Source: Pseudomonas sp. A34-9
GTDB lineage: Bacteria > Pseudomonadota > Gammaproteobacteria > Pseudomonadales > Pseudomonadaceae
NCBI RefSeq assembly: GCF_029543085.1
Contig: NZ_CP119967.1
Span: 3,684,501-3,748,500 of the forward strand
Direction: 5' to 3'
Length of the DNA stretch: 64,000 bases
Part shown: positions 61,332-64,000 of the stretch, piece by piece
Layout of the letters: the number at the start of each line of letters is the position of its first letter
How positions within the stretch are numbered: position 1 is the first letter of the stretch
Program-made: the position numbers and the translations under genes
The notes under the pieces: generated by a model
The model's input: the letters and a program-made list of their open reading frames with translations, nothing else
Databases searched by the model: none
What the model was told of the DNA's origin: nothing

Positions 61332-62585
61332 TCAGGTTCGCATGGCGGGCTCTAACTTCGGATGATGATTCCTGTAGTAGAGCTCTGGGTCTTCCGGATC
61401 TTCCAGAAAATCCCATACGGATGTTGAAAGAGCGCAATACAGCAAGACGATCATGAAGATAATCAGGTACACCCATAACAAACCGCCAATGCCAAACAGC
61501 GTTATCGCAGAGCCCACGAGCAGATAGGAAGCCGAGTTCGCCAGTTGGCTGACAACCAGAGTCGCGGCCATCAATCGAATGCGAACGCCAGAAGGTACTG
61601 AAACCGTTCTTTTATCTATCCCGACAAGTGAAAGACAGGCGCTGCTGCCCCCTGCGATAACGAGGCACGCGGCCAACTGCCAGATTTCGACTGACAGGGC
61701 CGATGCACCGAGGGAAACAGTGAGTACGGTCCATAGCGCGAGGTATTTAATGCGCTGATGGTTTCTCTTGGCAATAAATGGACTGAGAAAATACAAACCC
61801 GCGACAGCGCCTGCCGCGAATACAGCGTTGAACAGACCGACGCTGCTTTGCGCAAGACCATGGGCATGAATCTGGTTGGGAACCAGCATTGGCACCGTAG
61901 CGGTCACTGTCAGGAAAAGTAAAAAGCCAGACACTGTCAGGAATCTTTCTGGTGGAAGAATGAGTTTCAACTTGATCCCCAGGAACATGTCCTGAAAGCG
62001 CTCAACGGGTGATTTCACTCGCGTGGCATCAGGTGCCACGCCAAACGGTAGTGTGAATGCGAAAACCAAAGCGCCAACACCCACCAGCGCGGAAAAGAGA
62101 AGGGATGCCTGCGGCGAAAATATCCCGATAACAACTCCCGCCAACAAGGGACCTATGACGCGACTGATGGTGATGATAATACGGCGGACACGAAATGCAT
62201 GTTCCATGCGATGTTTCTCGACTGTTTCAGCCGGATACACACCAAAAAGAGATTGAACAACACCAAAGGCTGACACTGCAAAAATATCAATAATCATCAG
62301 CGCTTCAATCGAATACGAAACTTCAACAGAAGGGTAACGAAGAATTCCCGTCAATAAAATAACAATACAGCCCGCCTTAATAGCAGTGCTCCGCCGCATG
62401 GCTTCAACTTGCGAAGCTAAAAACAGCACTGAAACGACGGCGGTGATTGCGAGCGCTGCCTCGTAGGTTGCCAGCTCAAGCAGGCTACCTCTCTGAACAA
62501 TAATCAGAGGGACTGTTGCATTCCAGCAGCCGAGATATATCCATATGAATACTTCAAGGCACAGATACTTTCGAAATATACTCAA
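61332..62585 (-). CDS. MFS transporter
   Basis: The 417-residue protein has about 12 hydrophobic helices and weak MFS motifs (RVIGPLLAGVVIGIF; GLFNAVFAAGAVAGLYFLSPFIAKRNHQRIKY with the loop basic residues). It does not match a named drug exporter. GC is lower than neighbours, hinting at transfer. It is 17 bp behind the small peptide gene at 62602 on the same strand and probably in one operon with it. Confidence 0.85.
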   Translation of the reverse strand: MSIFRKYLCLEVFIWIYLGCWNATVPLIIVQRGSLLELATYEAALAITAVVSVLFLASQVEAMRRSTAIKAGCIVILLTGILRYPSVEVSYSIEALMIIDIFAVSAFGVVQSLFGVYPAETVEKHRMEHAFRVRRIIITISRVIGPLLAGVVIGIFSPQASLLFSALVGVGALVFAFTLPFGVAPDATRVKSPVERFQDMFLGIKLKLILPPERFLTVSGFLLFLTVTATVPMLVPNQIHAHGLAQSSVGLFNAVFAAGAVAGLYFLSPFIAKRNHQRIKYLALWTVLTVSLGASALSVEIWQLAACLVIAGGSSACLSLVGIDKRTVSVPSGVRIRLMAATLVVSQLANSASYLLVGSAITLFGIGGLLWVYLIIFMIVLLYCALSTSVWDFLEDPEDPELYYRNHHPKLEPAMRT

Positions 62586-62601
62586 GCCACCTATCCTTTC
62601 G

Positions 62602-62787
62602 TTACATGACGATCTGCAACGGTTGCTCCGGTGCGGCCCCCATGCACTTGACTAGCCCATGAATGCCATTAATTCTGTCCGTATTAATGCCAAGCTTTGA
62701 AAACAAGTGCTCAAGCATTTGGTTTTTGTGAATATCGCGTTTTTTCTCAAGACATTCTCGATCGTACCATCTCAACCGAGCCCCCAT
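62602..62787 (-). CDS. Small peptide gene upstream of MFS transporter
   Basis: From the ATG at 62785-62787 (GAGG five bases upstream) the peptide has 61 residues. It is charged at the N-terminus (ARLRWYDRECLEKKRDIHKN), then LGINTDRINGIHGLVKCMG and ends in a hydrophobic QPLQIVM. Two cysteines are present. No known family is recognised. Its start overlaps the divergent DCC start on the other strand. Whether it is a RiPP-like precursor, a regulator or non-functional is open; the coupling to a transporter makes it interesting. Confidence 0.5.
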   Translation of the reverse strand: MGARLRWYDRECLEKKRDIHKNQMLEHLFSKLGINTDRINGIHGLVKCMGAAPEQPLQIVM

Positions 62788-63253
62788 GCCGACCTCAAAA
62801 ACCCGCCCAACCCCCGCCCCGCTCCTCAACCCCGGCGAATCCGTGGTCCTGTTCGACGGCGTCTGCAAACTCTGCAACGGCTGGGCGCGCTTTTTGATTC
62901 GTCACGATCATCAGCGTCGCGTACGTTTGGCAGCGGTTCAATCGCCGGAGGGCCAGGCGTTGCTCGCGTGGGCCGGCCTCCCCATCGATCAGTTCGACAC
63001 CATGGCGGTAATCCGCGACCGGCATTACTGGGAACGTTCGGACGCTTTCTTCGAGGTCATCAGCCAATTACCCGCCCGCTGGCAGGTATTGCGACTGCTG
63101 CGCGTCTTCCCGCGAGGCTTGCGCGATTGGGCCTACGACCGCATCGCGCTAAACCGCTATCGGCTGTTCGGCAAGTACGACACTTGCCTGTTGCCAACGC
63201 CAGACCATGAACAGCGCTTCCTCAAAGCAACTGCACCTGCGCCAGCAAACTGA
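62786..63253 (+). CDS. DCC/DUF393 thiol-disulfide oxidoreductase-like protein
   Basis: The 155-residue protein has the DxxCxxC motif in VLFDGVCKLCNGWARFLIRHD near residue 25, then RVRLAAVQSPEGQALL and RIALNRYRLFGKYDTCLLP. The two cysteines resemble a thioredoxin-like active site; redox function is presumed. It overlaps the convergent DUF2269 gene by 32 bases at its 3' end. Confidence 0.9.
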   Translation: MPTSKTRPTPAPLLNPGESVVLFDGVCKLCNGWARFLIRHDHQRRVRLAAVQSPEGQALLAWAGLPIDQFDTMAVIRDRHYWERSDAFFEVISQLPARWQVLRLLRVFPRGLRDWAYDRIALNRYRLFGKYDTCLLPTPDHEQRFLKATAPAPAN

Positions 63254-63728
63254 ACAACTGCAGCGGTGTCATCTTCGTCACCATCATCAGCACGATGACA
63301 AACATGCCGGCGAAACCGAGCACGCCCATCCACAACCATTGGCGGTACACGCCTTGGTATTGCTCATCCAGACGGGCCCCCGCCTCGCTTGCACTCGACG
63401 CCATTACGCACAGGCGTTTCTGCAAAAGCAGCACCGGCAGCCACAGCGAGCCGACGCAGAAGAAGATGATCAGCGAGGTCAGCACCCAGTCAGTGCTCAT
63501 CGACAACCCCGAAAGTCGCATCAGCAGGTAGCCGGTGATGATCTGCACGAAACCGGCCGGTGTGGTGATCCACGTGTCGAAACGTACGACCATGCGCGCG
63601 ACATGGGCGATTACTTGTGGGTTGGCGGTGCGGCTGGCGGCGATCAGGTAGAGGTAGGAACCCATGCCGAAACCGAACAGGAAAATCGCCGCGATGATGT
63701 GCAGGTACTTCAGACACAGATAGAGCAT
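63222..63728 (-). CDS. DUF2269 family membrane protein
   Basis: The 168-residue protein has four hydrophobic helices with LKYLHIIAAIFLFGFGMGSYLYL at the start and conserved histidines. DUF2269 proteins are inner-membrane proteins of unknown role, possibly heme-linked. The start is one base past the stop of the preceding gene (63730), so the two are probably coupled. Confidence 0.88.
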   Translation of the reverse strand: MLYLCLKYLHIIAAIFLFGFGMGSYLYLIAASRTANPQVIAHVARMVVRFDTWITTPAGFVQIITGYLLMRLSGLSMSTDWVLTSLIIFFCVGSLWLPVLLLQKRLCVMASSASEAGARLDEQYQGVYRQWLWMGVLGFAGMFVIVLMMVTKMTPLQLFSLLAQVQLL

Positions 63729-63729
63729 G

Positions 63730-64000
63730 TCAGCGTTGCCCGTCCGAGAAATGCACGGCCAGGCTCAGGTTGTCTGGATCGTTGATCGCGGCCATGTACT
63801 CGGCAACGCTGATTTCACCCACACAAGGTCGGGCGCCGGAGGGCGGCGTGTAGCCTTGCGCCATTTTCGTGGCCAGGGCCACGGCGGCGCAGCTGGGAAT
63901 TTCCGGGCCTTTGTCATTCAGGGCGGTGAGTTGCGCGGTCATCGACAACGGTTTGCCGTCAACGCCAAGGCCCTGCACGTCGATGTACATTGCGCTTTTG
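63730..64000 (-). CDS. Saccharopine-dehydrogenase-like oxidoreductase, C-terminal part
   Basis: This gene enters from the right edge; only the last 90 residues are visible. The sequence AMYIDVQGLGVDGKPLSMTAQL, EIPSCAAVALATKMAQG and SGARPCVGEISVAEYMAAIN matches the C-terminal end of saccharopine-dehydrogenase-like proteins. It is cut by the window, so the Rossmann part cannot be seen. It probably forms a two-gene operon with DUF2269. Confidence 0.85.
   Translation of the reverse strand, partial: KSAMYIDVQGLGVDGKPLSMTAQLTALNDKGPEIPSCAAVALATKMAQGYTPPSGARPCVGEISVAEYMAAINDPDNLSLAVHFSDGQR

Overview
The window looks like chromosome of a fluorescent-group Pseudomonas. The evidence is high GC, Pseudomonas-type interspersed repeats (TGTAGGAGCTGCCG pairs, GAGCGAGCTTGCTCGC pairs, CCCTCACCC...CTCTCCC blocks), many LysR/TetR/AraC regulators, two TonB-dependent receptors, c-di-GMP enzymes, and protein families common in that group (DUF6124, DUF6555, DUF2790, OsmC-YcaO). 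No rRNA, tRNA, CRISPR array or replication origin was seen.

Layout. 1-10.2 kb: a DUF72 protein cut by the window edge, a PoxB-like thiamine-diphosphate enzyme, the remnant of an aminoglycoside phosphotransferase, a DUF2798 protein divergent from a LysR regulator, a GFA-fold protein, a YghU-type glutathione transferase, a siderophore receptor, a GAF histidine kinase and a LysE-type exporter. 10.2-10.9 kb is gene-free and packed with repeats, including a copied piece of the neighbouring exporter gene. 11-23 kb: envelope proteins, a diguanylate cyclase, a thioesterase, the OsmC-YcaO fusion, a CHASE4-like/PAS/GGDEF/EAL protein, a sugar-nucleotide-type dehydrogenase and a second TonB receptor. 23-27.2 kb: SseB, several uncharacterised small proteins and MsrA.

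27.2-38 kb is the accessory region, with several AT-richer genes. It holds a truncated MFS gene, a NYN-domain protein, immunity-like small proteins, a DUF6124 gene with a structured leader, and an orphan PAAR spike gene overlapping a PGRP-type amidase gene. That gene in turn overlaps a small secreted or membrane protein that is the natural immunity candidate. Further on are a modification-reader-like HNH nuclease, a 2OG-Fe(II) oxygenase, an AraC regulator, an HExxH/SEC-C metalloprotease and an unknown 204-residue protein. At 38-40 kb lies an autotransporter whose passenger is a tyrosine phosphatase.

40-54.3 kb returns to core-like content: TspO with an alpha/beta hydrolase, Mug, a TetR-controlled tripartite efflux set (HlyD, DHA2 MFS, NodT-type outer-membrane factor) followed by an aldo/keto reductase, a LysR regulator, an ABC exporter and an amino-acid permease. 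An intact IS3 element with 3-bp target duplication sits at 54.4-55.7 kb next to gene debris. 56-64 kb has small DUF genes, a decayed saccharopine-dehydrogenase-like gene, the second DUF6124 gene with its leader, an acyltransferase, an MFS transporter preceded by a small peptide gene, a DCC thiol protein, DUF2269 and a saccharopine-dehydrogenase-like gene cut by the edge.

The most novel signal is the leader shared by the two DUF6124 genes. In each copy two hairpin loops carry the same octamer and a third loop carries its complement. The octamer differs between the copies (TTTGGTAG versus TTTAGTAG) and the complement changes with it (CTACCAA versus CTACTAA), which is direct covariation for a loop-loop or alternative-pairing RNA switch.
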